Below are positions 50,454 through 60,396 of a stretch of DNA of 64,000 nucleotides, piece after piece. Positions within the stretch are counted from its first letter, which is position 1, and each line of letters opens with the position of its first letter. The stretch is from positions 186,001-250,000 of the forward strand of contig DATKTO010000026.1 of NCBI GenBank assembly GCA_035531075.1, written 5' to 3'. A model generated the notes under the pieces. It saw only the letters and a list, made by a program, of their open reading frames with translations, ran no database searches and was not told the origin of the DNA. Position numbers and translations under genes: made by a program. Source of the stretch: 39-52-133 sp035531075. GTDB lineage: Bacteria > Pseudomonadota > Gammaproteobacteria > Burkholderiales > Gallionellaceae.

Positions 50454-51620
50454 TTACAGGTCCAGCAGGATCCGGCCGGGATATTCCAGCGCTTCCTTGA
50501 TGGTCAAGAGAAACTGCACTGCCTCGCGGCCATCGATGATGCGATGGTCATAGGACACGGCAAGATAGTTCATCGGCCGGATGACGACCTGGCCGTTCTC
50601 GGCGACAGGCCTGTCCTTGGTCGCATGGATCCCCAGAATCGCGCTCTGCGGCGGGTTGATGATGGGTGTTGACAGCATGGAGCCGAATACGCCGCCGTTG
50701 GTAATGGAAAAGGTGCCGCCGGTGAGCTCCTCCATCGTGAGCTTGCCTTCCTTGGCGCGCGCTGCAAAATCGGCGATCTGTTTTTCGATGTCAGCCAGGG
50801 ACAGTTTATCCGCATCGCGAATGATGGGCACGACCAGGCCGCGCTCGCTGCCGATGGCCACACCGATGTCGTAATAGCCGTGATAGATAATATCGGTGCC
50901 ATCCACAGAGGCATTCACGATAGGGAACTTCTGTAACGCAAGCAGGGTGGCTTTGACAAAGAAGGAGGTGAATCCAAGTTTCACGCCATGCTTCTTCTCG
51001 AATGCATCCTTGTAGCGGTTGCGCAAGTCAATCACCGGCTGCATGTTGACTTCATTAAAGGTCGTGAGAATGGCGGCGTTCTGTTGCGACTGCAGCAGGC
51101 GCTCGGCAATGCGCTGGCGTATGCGCGTCATCGGCACGCGCTGCTCGATGCGACCGCCTGCCCGGGGTTGCACAATGCTGGCCACCGCTGCAACTGATTT
51201 TTCCGGCGCATTCAGCACATCCTCCTTGGTCACCCGGCCGCCGCGCCCGCTGCCGCTTATCGCGGCAGTATCCACGCCTTTTTCCGCTGCGATCTTTTTC
51301 GCGGCAGGCATCACTGCCGCCTCTGTCTTAACTGCTTGCACTGCCGCTGCCGTCGCGCTAGCGCTCGCTACACTGGGCTTGGCATCGGTATCCAGCACCG
51401 CGATCACTTCGCCGCTGGTGACTTTTTCACCGTTCTGTTTGAGGATTTGAGTGAGCACGCCGGATTTGATCGCGGGGAGTTCCAGCACAACTTTATCGGT
51501 TTCGATGTCAATCAGGCTTTCACCTTCCGTCACGGCCTCGCCTGCCTGCTTGTGCCAGCTCAACAAAGATGCCTCGGATACGGACTCGGACAGTTGCGGC
51601 ACTTTCACTTCAATTTTCAT
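50454..51620 (-). CDS. sucB: dihydrolipoamide succinyltransferase, E2 of 2-oxoglutarate dehydrogenase
   Basis: A 388-residue E2: one lipoyl domain with Lys in IETDKVVLELP, a linker rich in Ala, the peripheral-subunit-binding domain ISGSGRGGRVTKEDVL, and the catalytic domain ending SYDHRIIDGREAVQFL with the His and Asp. Its start overlaps the end of sucA by 11 bases, an indication of coupled translation. GAGCAAAACACC lies upstream of ATG 51620. Confidence 0.97.
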   Translation of the reverse strand: MKIEVKVPQLSESVSEASLLSWHKQAGEAVTEGESLIDIETDKVVLELPAIKSGVLTQILKQNGEKVTSGEVIAVLDTDAKPSVASASATAAAVQAVKTEAAVMPAAKKIAAEKGVDTAAISGSGRGGRVTKEDVLNAPEKSVAAVASIVQPRAGGRIEQRVPMTRIRQRIAERLLQSQQNAAILTTFNEVNMQPVIDLRNRYKDAFEKKHGVKLGFTSFFVKATLLALQKFPIVNASVDGTDIIYHGYYDIGVAIGSERGLVVPIIRDADKLSLADIEKQIADFAARAKEGKLTMEELTGGTFSITNGGVFGSMLSTPIINPPQSAILGIHATKDRPVAENGQVVIRPMNYLAVSYDHRIIDGREAVQFLLTIKEALEYPGRILLDL

Positions 51621-54468
51621 GGTGTTTTGCTCCTGGCTGGTATTTGATATTCAGGTCGTCACGGAAGGCGGCGTCAATGACTGCTTTCTGCTGCTCGTTA
51701 TGCACGGATAGATATCCGGCTGCAGGCGCAGCGGAAGAGGGGCGCAGTGCATAGGCCAGATGCATATCGGCGCGCATATGCCGCAGCAGGTAATGCTGGA
51801 TGCGGTGCCATGCACCCTGATTGCCCGGCTCTTCCTGGCACCACAGCACTTCCGTGGCATTGGGATATGCTCTTATTTGCGCTTCGAAATCCCTGTGCGG
51901 GAAAGGATAGAGTTGTTCCAGGCGTATGATCACCATGTTCTGGATATCGCGTTCACGGCGAGACTTGAGCAGTTCGTAATATATTTTTCCGCTGCACACG
52001 ATGACGCGGCGTACTTTGGCGGCATCGGTCAGTTCCGCTTCGGCCATCACCGGCTGAAACTCGCCTTCAACCAGCTGCTCCAGGGGTGACGCGGCATCCT
52101 TGCTGCGCAGCAGGCTCTTGGGCGTAAACACGATTAGCGGCTTGCGATAGGGGCGCAGCATCTGGCGCCGCAGCAAATGGAACATCTGTGCCGGCGTGGA
52201 AGGAATGCACACCTGGATGTTGTAATCCGCACACAGTTGCAAATAGCGTTCAATGCGGCCGGATGAGTGCTCGGCCCCCTGTCCTTCGTAACCATGCGGC
52301 AGGAACATCGCCAGCCCGCACAAGCGTCCCCACTTGGCTTCGCCCGAGGTGATGAACTGGTCGATCACCACCTGTGCGCCATTGGCAAAATCACCAAATT
52401 GCGCTTCCCATATCACCAGCGAATCCGGCTCGGCGGTGGCATAGCCGTACTCATATGCCAGCACCGCTTCTTCTGACAGCGTGGAGTCGATTACCACCAC
52501 ATCCGCCTGATTTTGCTGAATATTTCTCAGCGGCATGTACAAGCCCTCATGCCAGACGGTTCGATTCTGGTCGTGCAGCACCGCGTGGCGGTGGAAGAAT
52601 GTTCCCCTGCCGCAATCCTGCCCGGATAGGCGCACCGGATAGCCTTCCGTGAGCAAGCTGGCGTAAGCCAGATTTTCGGCCATGCCCCAGTCCAGCGCCA
52701 GTTCGCCTTTTCCCATGGCGAGCCGGTCTTCCATAATTTTTTCGACGCGCGAATGCAGCTTGAAATTCTCCGGTACAGTGACCAGCCGCTCAGCCAGGAA
52801 CTGCAGGCGCTCACGCGGCACCGCTGTTTTGACAGGGGCATCCCAGCGCGCATCCAGGCTATATTTCGACCAGCGCTTGGCATGCGAGCGCTTTGAATTG
52901 ATGCTTACCGTTTCAACCGGACTCAGCCCTTCATCCATCGCCTTGCGGTACGCAGCGATCATCGCCTCGGGTTCGTCTGCAGCAATCACTCCGGTTTCCA
53001 CCAGACGCTTGGCATACAAGGCGCGCATGCCGGGATGCTTGTTGATGTAGCGGTACATGAAGGGTTGCGTAACCAGCGGTTCATCCTGCTCGTTATGTCC
53101 CAGCTTGCGGAAACATACCAGGTCGATCACCACATCGCGGCTAAACGTCATGCGGTAATCCAGCGCAATTTCCGTCACCAGCAATACCGCTTCCGGATCA
53201 TCGGCATTCACGTGGAAAATGGGCGCTTCCACCATCTTCGCCACATCGGTGCAATAAGTTGAGGAGCGTATATCGCGCACATCCGATGTGGTGAAGCCGA
53301 TCTGGTTGTTGATGATGATATGCACGCTGCCGCCCGTGCTGTAGCCGCGGGTCTGCGACAGGTTAAATGTCTCCATCACCACGCCCTGGCCGGTGAAAGC
53401 CGAGTCGCCATGCAGTATCACCGGCATCACCTTGCTGCCGTCGTGATCGCCGCGGGTGTGCTGTCGCGCGCGTACCGAACCCTCTACTACCGGGCTGACA
53501 ATCTCCAGGTGAGACGGATTAAACGCCAGGGTGACGTGCATGGAGCCCTGAGGCAGCACAACTTCGGAAGAGAATCCGTTATGGTATTTCACGTCGCCCG
53601 AAGTCAGATGTTCCGCATGCTTGCCCTCAAACTCGGCAAACAGCATCGAGGGCATTTTCCCCAGTATATTCACCAGCACATTCAAACGGCCACGGTGTGC
53701 CATGCCGATGACTGTTTCTTCCACCCCCTGCTCACTGGCACGCTGCAGCAGATGATCCAGCAGCGGGATCAGCGTTTCGCCACCTTCAAGCGAGAAACGC
53801 TTTTGCCCGACAAATTTGGTGTGCAAATAACGCTCCAGCGTTTCTGCCGCGGTGAGCCGCTGCAGGATTTCGCGGCGCTTGGCGGTTTCGTAATTGGCAG
53901 TGCCCCTGCTACCTTCCAGCCGTTGCTGTATCCAGCGCTTTTGCTGAATGTCGCTGATATACATATATTCCGCGCCTATGCTGCTGCAATAGGTCTGGCG
54001 CAGCAGCTGCACAATTTCACGCAGAGTCAGGCGTTGCGCTGCCACCAGCGAACCTGTCTCGAAGGTAGTGTCCATGTCCGCTTCGGTGAAGCTGTAATGG
54101 GCAAGTGTCAGTTCCGGAACTTCCGGCTTGGCATGGCGGGCAAGGGGATCGAGATTGGCGATGCGCACGCCGAGGAAGCGGTGTGCGTTGATCATCTGCA
54201 ATACGGCAACCTGTTTGCGCTCCAGGCTCTCCTCAGCGGCCTCGACATTTTGCGCACGTCTGGGCAAGGCTGCAAAAGCCCTTTGAATTGGGCTGTGCGC
54301 TACGTCGTGGGCGACTTTACCGGCTGGCAAGGCATCGAAATAGGCACGCCACTCTGGCGTAACTGCGGCAGGATTTTCAAGATAGGCTTCATACGCCTCT
54401 TCAACAAATGTGGCATTCGCACCGAACAACAGCGAATTGGCCTGCATAGTTTCCATTAAAGATGCCAT
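51610..54468 (-). CDS. sucA: 2-oxoglutarate dehydrogenase E1
   Basis: A 952-residue thiamine-diphosphate enzyme. Recognisable parts are GMAHRGRLNVLVNILGK, HGDSAFTGQGVVMETFNLS, INNQIGFTTSD, and QDCGRGTFFHRHAV (in pieces) further on. It carries the N-terminal E2-binding peptide as in E. coli SucA. It decarboxylates 2-oxoglutarate and transfers the succinyl group to E2. ATG 54468 is preceded by GGAAAATAATA. Operon: gltA - thioesterase - sucA - sucB - lpdA. Confidence 0.97.
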   Translation of the reverse strand: MASLMETMQANSLLFGANATFVEEAYEAYLENPAAVTPEWRAYFDALPAGKVAHDVAHSPIQRAFAALPRRAQNVEAAEESLERKQVAVLQMINAHRFLGVRIANLDPLARHAKPEVPELTLAHYSFTEADMDTTFETGSLVAAQRLTLREIVQLLRQTYCSSIGAEYMYISDIQQKRWIQQRLEGSRGTANYETAKRREILQRLTAAETLERYLHTKFVGQKRFSLEGGETLIPLLDHLLQRASEQGVEETVIGMAHRGRLNVLVNILGKMPSMLFAEFEGKHAEHLTSGDVKYHNGFSSEVVLPQGSMHVTLAFNPSHLEIVSPVVEGSVRARQHTRGDHDGSKVMPVILHGDSAFTGQGVVMETFNLSQTRGYSTGGSVHIIINNQIGFTTSDVRDIRSSTYCTDVAKMVEAPIFHVNADDPEAVLLVTEIALDYRMTFSRDVVIDLVCFRKLGHNEQDEPLVTQPFMYRYINKHPGMRALYAKRLVETGVIAADEPEAMIAAYRKAMDEGLSPVETVSINSKRSHAKRWSKYSLDARWDAPVKTAVPRERLQFLAERLVTVPENFKLHSRVEKIMEDRLAMGKGELALDWGMAENLAYASLLTEGYPVRLSGQDCGRGTFFHRHAVLHDQNRTVWHEGLYMPLRNIQQNQADVVVIDSTLSEEAVLAYEYGYATAEPDSLVIWEAQFGDFANGAQVVIDQFITSGEAKWGRLCGLAMFLPHGYEGQGAEHSSGRIERYLQLCADYNIQVCIPSTPAQMFHLLRRQMLRPYRKPLIVFTPKSLLRSKDAASPLEQLVEGEFQPVMAEAELTDAAKVRRVIVCSGKIYYELLKSRRERDIQNMVIIRLEQLYPFPHRDFEAQIRAYPNATEVLWCQEEPGNQGAWHRIQHYLLRHMRADMHLAYALRPSSAAPAAGYLSVHNEQQKAVIDAAFRDDLNIKYQPGAKHHEN

Positions 54469-54499
54469 TATTATTTTCCTGTGTCGGCCCGAATACTGC

Positions 54500-54952
54500 C
54501 TAATTCGTGCCAGGTTTGTGCCTGAGCTTCTTATAAAAATTGGTCACCCTGCTGACGCACAGCAGCCGCCCCGTTTCAACATGCGTAATCTCGATTTCAT
54601 GCACGATCAGGGACGCAGACTTGCGCAGGACTTTGCCCACTGCGCGCACGTTGCCGCTGTCTGCGGAGTTCAGATGCGAACCATTGATCTCGATGCCCAC
54701 CGGCGCTTTATCCATAATATCAATGCCCCAGCACGCATGAAAGCTCGCGGCTGTTTCTGCCAGCACCATACTTACCCCGCCGTGCAGCAAGCCGTAAGGC
54801 TGGCGTGTTGCATCGCTGATCGGCATGCTCAAAATAATATGGTCCTCGCTGAACTCCTCCACCCTGATGTCCAGCGCTTCCATTATGGTGTGGCGGCTTA
54901 CCGCATTCAGATCAGCAGCAGTGACCCACTTCTTTTCAGCCTGCTGAGTCAT
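54500..54952 (-). CDS. PaaI-family hotdog thioesterase
   Basis: A 150-residue hotdog-fold protein. It has the family's PYGLLHGGVSMVLAETAAS segment with the catalytic-site Asp/Glu and VGIEINGSHLNSADSGNVRA. It hydrolyses acyl-CoA esters, often of aromatic or medium chain; its precise substrate is unknown. It lies between gltA and sucA, 17 and 31 bases from them, on the same strand, so it is part of the TCA operon here, an uncommon insertion. Confidence 0.88.
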   Translation of the reverse strand: MTQQAEKKWVTAADLNAVSRHTIMEALDIRVEEFSEDHIILSMPISDATRQPYGLLHGGVSMVLAETAASFHACWGIDIMDKAPVGIEINGSHLNSADSGNVRAVGKVLRKSASLIVHEIEITHVETGRLLCVSRVTNFYKKLRHKPGTN

Positions 54953-54969
54953 ATCTTTCAGGTTCCGGA

Positions 54970-56268
54970 TTAGCGCTTTTTCAGCGGCACATAGTCGCGC
55001 TTGATCGCACCGGTATACAGCTGGCGGGGCCGCCCGATCTTGCGGTCGGTATCGGCGATCATTTCATTCCACTGCGAAACCCAGCCTATGGTGCGTGCCA
55101 CCGCAAAGTTCACCGTGAACATATTGGTGGGAATACCGAGCGCGCGCAGCACGATGCCGGAGTAGAAATCGACATTCGGATACAGCTTGCGCTCGATGAA
55201 ATACGGGTCTTTCAACGCGATCTGTTCCAGCGCCAGCGCCATCTTGAACATCGGATCGTTTTCCAGCTTCAGTTCTTTCAGCACCTCGTAACAGGTATCG
55301 CGCATCACCGAGGCGCGCGGATCCATGTTCTTGTAAACGCGATGGCCAAAGCCCATCAGGCGGTATTTCTTGTCCTTCACGCCCTTCATGAAGTCTTCCA
55401 CACGCGACACATCGCCGATCTCTTCCAGCATTTTCAGCACTGCTTCGTTCGCCCCGCCATGCGCCGGGCCCCACAGCGCCGCGATGCCGGAGGCCACGCA
55501 GGCAAACGGGTTGGCGCCGCTGGAGCCGGCCAGACGCACGGTAGAGGTGGACGCATTCTGCTCGTGGTCGGCATGCAGAATAAAGATACGTTCCAGCGCC
55601 CGCACTAGCTTGGGGTTGGGCACATACTCGTCGGCGGGTGTGGCAAACATCATGTACAGGAAGTTTTCCACATAGCTGAACTTGTTTTTTGGATACATGA
55701 ACGGTTCGCCGATGCTGTATTTGTAGGTCATCGCGGCGATGGTCGGCACTTTTGCGATCAGGCGCAACGCGGATATTTCACGGTGCTCCGGATTATTGAT
55801 GTCGAGCGAGTCATGATAGAAGGCTGACAGTGCGCCTACCACACCCACCATTACCGCCATCGGATGCGCATCGCGGCGGAAGCCGTTGAAGAAGCGTGCC
55901 AGCTGGTCATGCACCATCGAATGATGCTGCACAATGTAGTTAAAATCCGCGCTCTGTGCGGCATTCGGCAGTTCGCCGTGCAACAGCAGGTAGCATACTT
56001 CCAGAAAATCCGATTTCTCGGCCAACTGCTCAATCGGATAACCCCGGTAATACAGCAGTCCGGCATCACCATCGATGAAGGTGATTTTAGACGAGCAACT
56101 CGCGGTAGAAAAGAATGCGGGATCGTAAGTAAACACGCCAAGCTTCGCCAGATTGTGCAAATCCAGCACATCCGACCCCAGCGTGCCTGACAGAATAGGC
56201 AGCTCCACACTACGGCCGTCGTCCAGTGTCAGTGTTGCAACCCGTTTATTTTCCATGCTAGATCCCAT
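54970..56268 (-). CDS. gltA: citrate synthase, type II
   Basis: A 432-residue citrate synthase. Catalytic His in GPAHGGANEA and GFGHRVYK, and Asp in VDFYSGIV are present. N-terminal domain and length match the hexameric, NADH-sensitive type II enzymes of Gram-negatives. It condenses acetyl-CoA and oxaloacetate. The ORF's ATG at 56268 is one of two (56256 MENKRVATL is also possible); the latter seems the more usual N-terminus. sdhE ends 35 bases before. Confidence 0.96.
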   Translation of the reverse strand: MGSSMENKRVATLTLDDGRSVELPILSGTLGSDVLDLHNLAKLGVFTYDPAFFSTASCSSKITFIDGDAGLLYYRGYPIEQLAEKSDFLEVCYLLLHGELPNAAQSADFNYIVQHHSMVHDQLARFFNGFRRDAHPMAVMVGVVGALSAFYHDSLDINNPEHREISALRLIAKVPTIAAMTYKYSIGEPFMYPKNKFSYVENFLYMMFATPADEYVPNPKLVRALERIFILHADHEQNASTSTVRLAGSSGANPFACVASGIAALWGPAHGGANEAVLKMLEEIGDVSRVEDFMKGVKDKKYRLMGFGHRVYKNMDPRASVMRDTCYEVLKELKLENDPMFKMALALEQIALKDPYFIERKLYPNVDFYSGIVLRALGIPTNMFTVNFAVARTIGWVSQWNEMIADTDRKIGRPRQLYTGAIKRDYVPLKKR

Positions 56269-56303
56269 ATATCCCAGTTAACAAACCAGCCCGTCAGGCC
56301 GAA

Positions 56304-56555
56304 TTAATCAATACTATCCTTATTTAGCAGTGCAAGTAGCTCGCGTTGCCCATCATCTGCCGCAGCCAATTTGCCGCTAATCATATCCCACAACTCCGTA
56401 TCGGGCATGTCCAGCAGCCTGTCGAACTCTGCTTGTTGCTGCGGATCGAGGCTCGCATAGTGCTGAATAAACCGCCCCAGCACAATATCCAGCTCCAACA
56501 AGCCGCGCCGGCAGCGCCAACGCAAGCGTTCAAACGATGCGGGGTCAATGGTCAT
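56304..56555 (-). CDS. sdhE: FAD assembly factor SdhE
   Basis: An 83-residue protein with the conserved RRGLLELD (R-G-x-x-E motif). SdhE promotes covalent flavinylation of SdhA. Its start overlaps sdhB's stop by four bases (ATGA). Placement between sdhB and gltA is typical of betaproteobacteria. Confidence 0.95.
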   Translation of the reverse strand: MTIDPASFERLRWRCRRGLLELDIVLGRFIQHYASLDPQQQAEFDRLLDMPDTELWDMISGKLAAADDGQRELLALLNKDSID

Positions 56556-57247
56556 ACCGTGCGTTTAACCATCATATCCTTGATCTTGCCGATCGCGCTG
56601 GTCGGATTCAATTCCTTGGGGCATACATCCACGCAATTCATGATGGTGTGACAGCGGAATAAGCGGTAGGGATCTTCCAGATAGTCCAGGCGCTCGGCTG
56701 TGGCCTGGTCGCGCGTGTCGGCAAGAAAGCGATATGCCTGCAGCAGACCGGCGGGCCCGACAAATTTGTCCGGATTCCACCAGAACGACGGGCATGCCGT
56801 GGTGCAGCAGCCACACAGAATGCACTCGTATAAACCGTCCAGTTCGGCGCGGTCTGCCGGGGATTGCAGGCGCTCGGTTTCAGGCGGTGGGTCGTTATTG
56901 ACCAGATAGGGTTTGATCGAATGATATTGCTTGAAGAACTGCGTCATGTCCACGATCAGGTCGCGTATCACCGGCAGGCCAGGCAAGGGGCGCAGTTCGA
57001 TAGGCTGCTTGAGCGAAGCAAGCTGCGTAATGCAGGCGAGGCCGTTGCGCCCGTTAATATTCATCGCATCCGAACCGCACACTCCCTCGCGGCACGATTT
57101 GCGCAAGCTCAGGCTGTCATCGTCAGCCTTGATCATTAATATCGCATCCAGCAACATCAAATTTCCCGCATCGACTGCCAGCTCGTAATCCTGCATATAG
57201 GGAGCCGCATCCGTTTCAGGATTGTAGCGATAGATTTTAAATTTCAT
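56552..57247 (-). CDS. sdhB: succinate dehydrogenase iron-sulphur subunit
   Basis: A 231-residue protein with [2Fe-2S] ligands in CREGVCGSDAMNI and GLAC, [4Fe-4S] in CILCGCCTTACPS, and [3Fe-4S] in CHTIMNCVDVCPKELNP. It passes electrons from SdhA to ubiquinone. ATG 57247 is the family start; the longer frame upstream runs into sdhA and lacks homology. The gap to sdhA is eight bases. Confidence 0.97.
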   Translation of the reverse strand: MKFKIYRYNPETDAAPYMQDYELAVDAGNLMLLDAILMIKADDDSLSLRKSCREGVCGSDAMNINGRNGLACITQLASLKQPIELRPLPGLPVIRDLIVDMTQFFKQYHSIKPYLVNNDPPPETERLQSPADRAELDGLYECILCGCCTTACPSFWWNPDKFVGPAGLLQAYRFLADTRDQATAERLDYLEDPYRLFRCHTIMNCVDVCPKELNPTSAIGKIKDMMVKRTV

Positions 57248-57255
57248 GGCTCCCC

Positions 57256-59019
57256 CTAGTAAACTCGCGCCTTGAGCGGGAATGATTCCACGGTCAGCGG
57301 CTTCAGGCGCACCGGCTTGTAATCCAGCCGCTGCTCGTCGCTGAAATACAGCGAATGCTTCAACCACTTATTATCGTCACGTTCAGGAAAATCTTCACGC
57401 GCATGCGCACCCCGGCTCTCCTCGCGTGCCGCAGCGGCATGCATGGTAGCCTGCGCCACTTCGATCAGATTATCGAGTTCCAGTGCTTCTACCCGTGCAG
57501 TGTTGAAAACCTTGCTTTTGTCCTTGATGATGGTGTTTCTGACGCGGGCAGCGACTTCACGGATTTGCTTTACCCCCTCCGCCAGCAAATCGGGGAAGCG
57601 GAACACCCCGCAATGGGTCTGCATAACCTGGCGCATCGCATCACCCACTTCAGCCACGCTTTCGCCTTCCTGCTGCGTATCCAGGCGTGCCAGACGCGCC
57701 AGCGGGCGCTCTGCCGCATCGGCTGGCAACGGCTTGTGGTGCGGGTTGCGCTGCAAGTCTTCGATAATCTGCCGTGCCGCTGCGCGCCCGAACACAATCA
57801 GGTCGAGCAGGGAATTGCAGCCCAGCCGGTTCGCGCCATGCACCGATACGCAGGCGCATTCCCCCACGGCATAGAAACCCTGTACCACCTCTTCAGGGCC
57901 TGTCTTGTAGGGGGCGACAACCTGCCCGTGATAATTGGTCGGTATCCCGCCCATCATGTAATGCGCGGTGGGCACCACCGGTATGGGCGCGCGCGCCGGA
58001 TCGACATGGGCAAACTTGAGCGCGATCTCGCGGATACCCGGCAGGCGATGCTTGATCACATCCTCGCCCAGATGATCCAGTTTCAGCAGCACATGATCGC
58101 CATTCGGACCGCAGCCGCGCCCTTCCTTTATTTCCGTCGCCATTGCCCGCGACACCACGTCGCGGCTGGCCAGATCTTTCGCGTTGGGCGCATAGCGAGG
58201 CATAAAGCGCTCGCCATCCTTGTTCACCAGATAGCCGCCCTCGCCGCGCACGCCTTCGGTAATCAGCACCCCCGCACCATGCACGCCGGTGGGATGAAAC
58301 TGGAAAAATTCCATATCTTCCAACGGGATGCCGGCACGCGCCGCCATCCCCAAGCCGTCGCCGGTGTTGATAAAAGCATTGGTGCTGGCGGCAAAAATGC
58401 GTGCTGCGCCACCGGTGGCAAACAGCGTGGCGCGTGCCTGCAAAATCATCACCTCGCCTGTTTCAATCTCCATAGCCGTGACGCCCAGCACATCGCCGTC
58501 ATCATCGCGGATCAGATCCAGCGCCATCCACTCGATGAAAAAATTCGTGTTGGCCTTTACATTCTGCTGGTACAGCGTGTGCAAGAGTGCATGGCCGGTA
58601 CGATCCGCCGCCGCGCAGGCACGCGGCACCGTATTTTTTCCATAGTCCTGCATATGCCCGCCAAACGGGCGCTGGTAAATTTTTCCATTGTCCAGGCGAT
58701 CGAACGGCATGCCGAAATGCTCCAGTTCGTACACCACCTCGGCCGCATTGCGGCACATGTATTCGATGGCGTCCTGGTCACCCAGATAGTCCGAACCCTT
58801 CACCGTGTCGTACATATGCCAGTGCCAGTTATCCTCGTTGATATTGCCGAGTGATGCGGCAATGCCGCCCTGCGCGGCCACGGTATGCGAACGGGTGGGG
58901 AATACCTTGGACAGCACAGCCACCTTCAGCCCGGCCTCGGACAAGGCCAGTGCCGCACGCATGCCCGCCCCGCCCGCGCCTACAACCACCACGTCAAATG
59001 TACGCTTCGTCACTGTCAT
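57256..59019 (-). CDS. sdhA: succinate dehydrogenase flavoprotein subunit
   Basis: A 587-residue flavoprotein. FAD-binding VVVVGAGGAGMRAAL, the covalent-FAD site RSHTVAAQGGI with its His, and substrate-site HPTGVHGAG... and RGEGGYLVNKDGERFM are present. The start is ATG 59019, which overlaps the TAA of sdhD (TAATG); GGGGAA is upstream. Complex II oxidises succinate to fumarate and reduces quinone. Confidence 0.97.
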   Translation of the reverse strand: MTVTKRTFDVVVVGAGGAGMRAALALSEAGLKVAVLSKVFPTRSHTVAAQGGIAASLGNINEDNWHWHMYDTVKGSDYLGDQDAIEYMCRNAAEVVYELEHFGMPFDRLDNGKIYQRPFGGHMQDYGKNTVPRACAAADRTGHALLHTLYQQNVKANTNFFIEWMALDLIRDDDGDVLGVTAMEIETGEVMILQARATLFATGGAARIFAASTNAFINTGDGLGMAARAGIPLEDMEFFQFHPTGVHGAGVLITEGVRGEGGYLVNKDGERFMPRYAPNAKDLASRDVVSRAMATEIKEGRGCGPNGDHVLLKLDHLGEDVIKHRLPGIREIALKFAHVDPARAPIPVVPTAHYMMGGIPTNYHGQVVAPYKTGPEEVVQGFYAVGECACVSVHGANRLGCNSLLDLIVFGRAAARQIIEDLQRNPHHKPLPADAAERPLARLARLDTQQEGESVAEVGDAMRQVMQTHCGVFRFPDLLAEGVKQIREVAARVRNTIIKDKSKVFNTARVEALELDNLIEVAQATMHAAAAREESRGAHAREDFPERDDNKWLKHSLYFSDEQRLDYKPVRLKPLTVESFPLKARVY

Positions 59020-59366
59020 TACATTCCCCAAAGTATTTGTACCGACCAGATCGCATACAACAGCAATGCCAGAATCACCAGCACATGAAGCAGCAGGCGG
59101 ATGGAAGCCGGCTTAACGTAATCCATTACGATGTCGCGTATGCCAATCCAGGCGTGATAAAAGACGCTCAGCAGAAATAACAGCGAGAAAGTACGCACCG
59201 GATTGCTGGAAAGAAACAGTGTCCAGGCGTTGTAATCAAGCGCCGGCTGCATCAGCCAAAATCCAGCCAGGGTCAATGTATACAGCACCATAACTACCGC
59301 AGTCACGCGCTGAATCAGCCAGTCTCTCAATCCGTAATTTGCGCCCGTCACAATCCGCTCTAGCAT
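59019..59366 (-). CDS. sdhD: succinate dehydrogenase membrane anchor subunit
   Basis: A 115-residue membrane protein with three helices. The motif FYHAWIGIRDIVMDYVKP carries the haem-ligand His and the quinone-site Asp-Tyr. ATG 59366 is chosen (LERIVTGANYGLRDW follows); the frame upstream lies in sdhC. The start overlaps sdhC by seven bases. Confidence 0.94.
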   Translation of the reverse strand: MLERIVTGANYGLRDWLIQRVTAVVMVLYTLTLAGFWLMQPALDYNAWTLFLSSNPVRTFSLLFLLSVFYHAWIGIRDIVMDYVKPASIRLLLHVLVILALLLYAIWSVQILWGM

Positions 59367-59734
59367 AGCCAGCCTCCTGCTAAAACGGTCAATAACAGAC
59401 TGACACCGATTACCCACCTGCTGCTGGCACGTGCCTGCGCAAGACTGGAGCCTATATGCAGATCAAGCGCCAGAAAACGAATGCCCGCGCAGAAATGGTG
59501 AAAAAAAGCCCACAGCAATCCGAGCAAAACAAGTTTGCTCAAAGGATGCTGAAAGATTTCGACTAATTCAGTATAGGTCTCAATCGAGCGCATGCTGGCT
59601 TGCAACATCCACAACAACAGCGGTAAAGAAATAAACAGAAGAATGCCGCTGGCTCGATGCAAGATGGAGACGAAACCGGGCAGAGGAAGTTTTATCTTGT
59701 GCAGCGCGAGATGTTTGGGGCGTTTTTTATTCAT
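59360..59734 (-). CDS. sdhC: succinate dehydrogenase cytochrome b556 subunit
   Basis: A 124-residue membrane protein with three helices. It contains SILHRASGILLF and HHFCAGIRFLALDL (the second haem His) near the end. Two ATG codons (59737 and 59734) are adjacent; either may be used. It is the first gene of sdhCDAB-sdhE. Confidence 0.94.
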   Translation of the reverse strand: MNKKRPKHLALHKIKLPLPGFVSILHRASGILLFISLPLLLWMLQASMRSIETYTELVEIFQHPLSKLVLLGLLWAFFHHFCAGIRFLALDLHIGSSLAQARASSRWVIGVSLLLTVLAGGWLC

Positions 59735-59737
59735 CAT

Positions 59738-60396
59738 GACGACTCGCAAAAAAGATAGCGTAATCTTACACCCGAAAAAGAAAATTTGGCTGCCCCCGAC
59801 CTACCTTTTATTTAAATAATTACCGGCCAAGCAGCGCGCCCGGCCGCAGCTTCTCCGCACAGGCCCAAACAAGGGGTATAAAGCCGTGACAGACGCAGAA
59901 CAAACGTCATACTGCAATCTGACCCTCCAACCTTACTCCGACCTTGACACCTCACGGGCAGAAAGCAGGATGAACATCCTTGCTATGGTTATGGATGTTC
60001 AAGAGTGATCCACAACAATATTTTCAGCTGCCGCATATTCTTCAGGAAGAACGCTCTTGATCTGAAAATATTACATCAAACCTGAGTCTGCAGAAGTACC
60101 CGTGCCCCGAAGCGCGAATCAGGTTAGATCGATCAATATATTTTCACGTAGTCTGCTAAATGGAAGCTTTTTTGCTGGGCTGATGCCGAGTCGCACGTCA
60201 TTTAGTCCAGTTCATTCCAGCGCTGCGCCCTGGTTTGATTTAATGATCCGCACCGGCTGTTAGACTGATGACAGCGTCAGTCTAATTTAAATGATGGAAC
60301 AAGAAATAAAACGGGAATGCGAGCAGAAGAATCTCAAAACACTGGAGAAGTGCATCAATAAATTTGACAGCTTAACGCCATTTATTGATAAGAAGA
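59738..60396. other. long intergenic stretch upstream of the TCA operon
   Basis: About 660 bases with no convincing gene. It should contain the sdh promoter. Two palindromes stand out: TGAACATCC-13-GGATGTTCA at 59971-60001 and TTAGACTGA-8-TCAGTCTAA at 60260-60285, either of which may be an operator. A 45-codon plus-strand frame (60291-60428) runs into the antisense of tRNA-Cys and is doubtful. Confidence 0.45.

Noticed and set aside
53320..54459. A 379-codon plus-strand frame opposite sucA
   Set aside because: Antisense shadow of sucA with low-complexity His-rich composition.
57355..58854. A 499-codon plus-strand frame opposite sdhA
   Set aside because: It is fully antisense to a clear sdhA, His/Arg/Gln-rich and without motifs; a shadow of codon bias.
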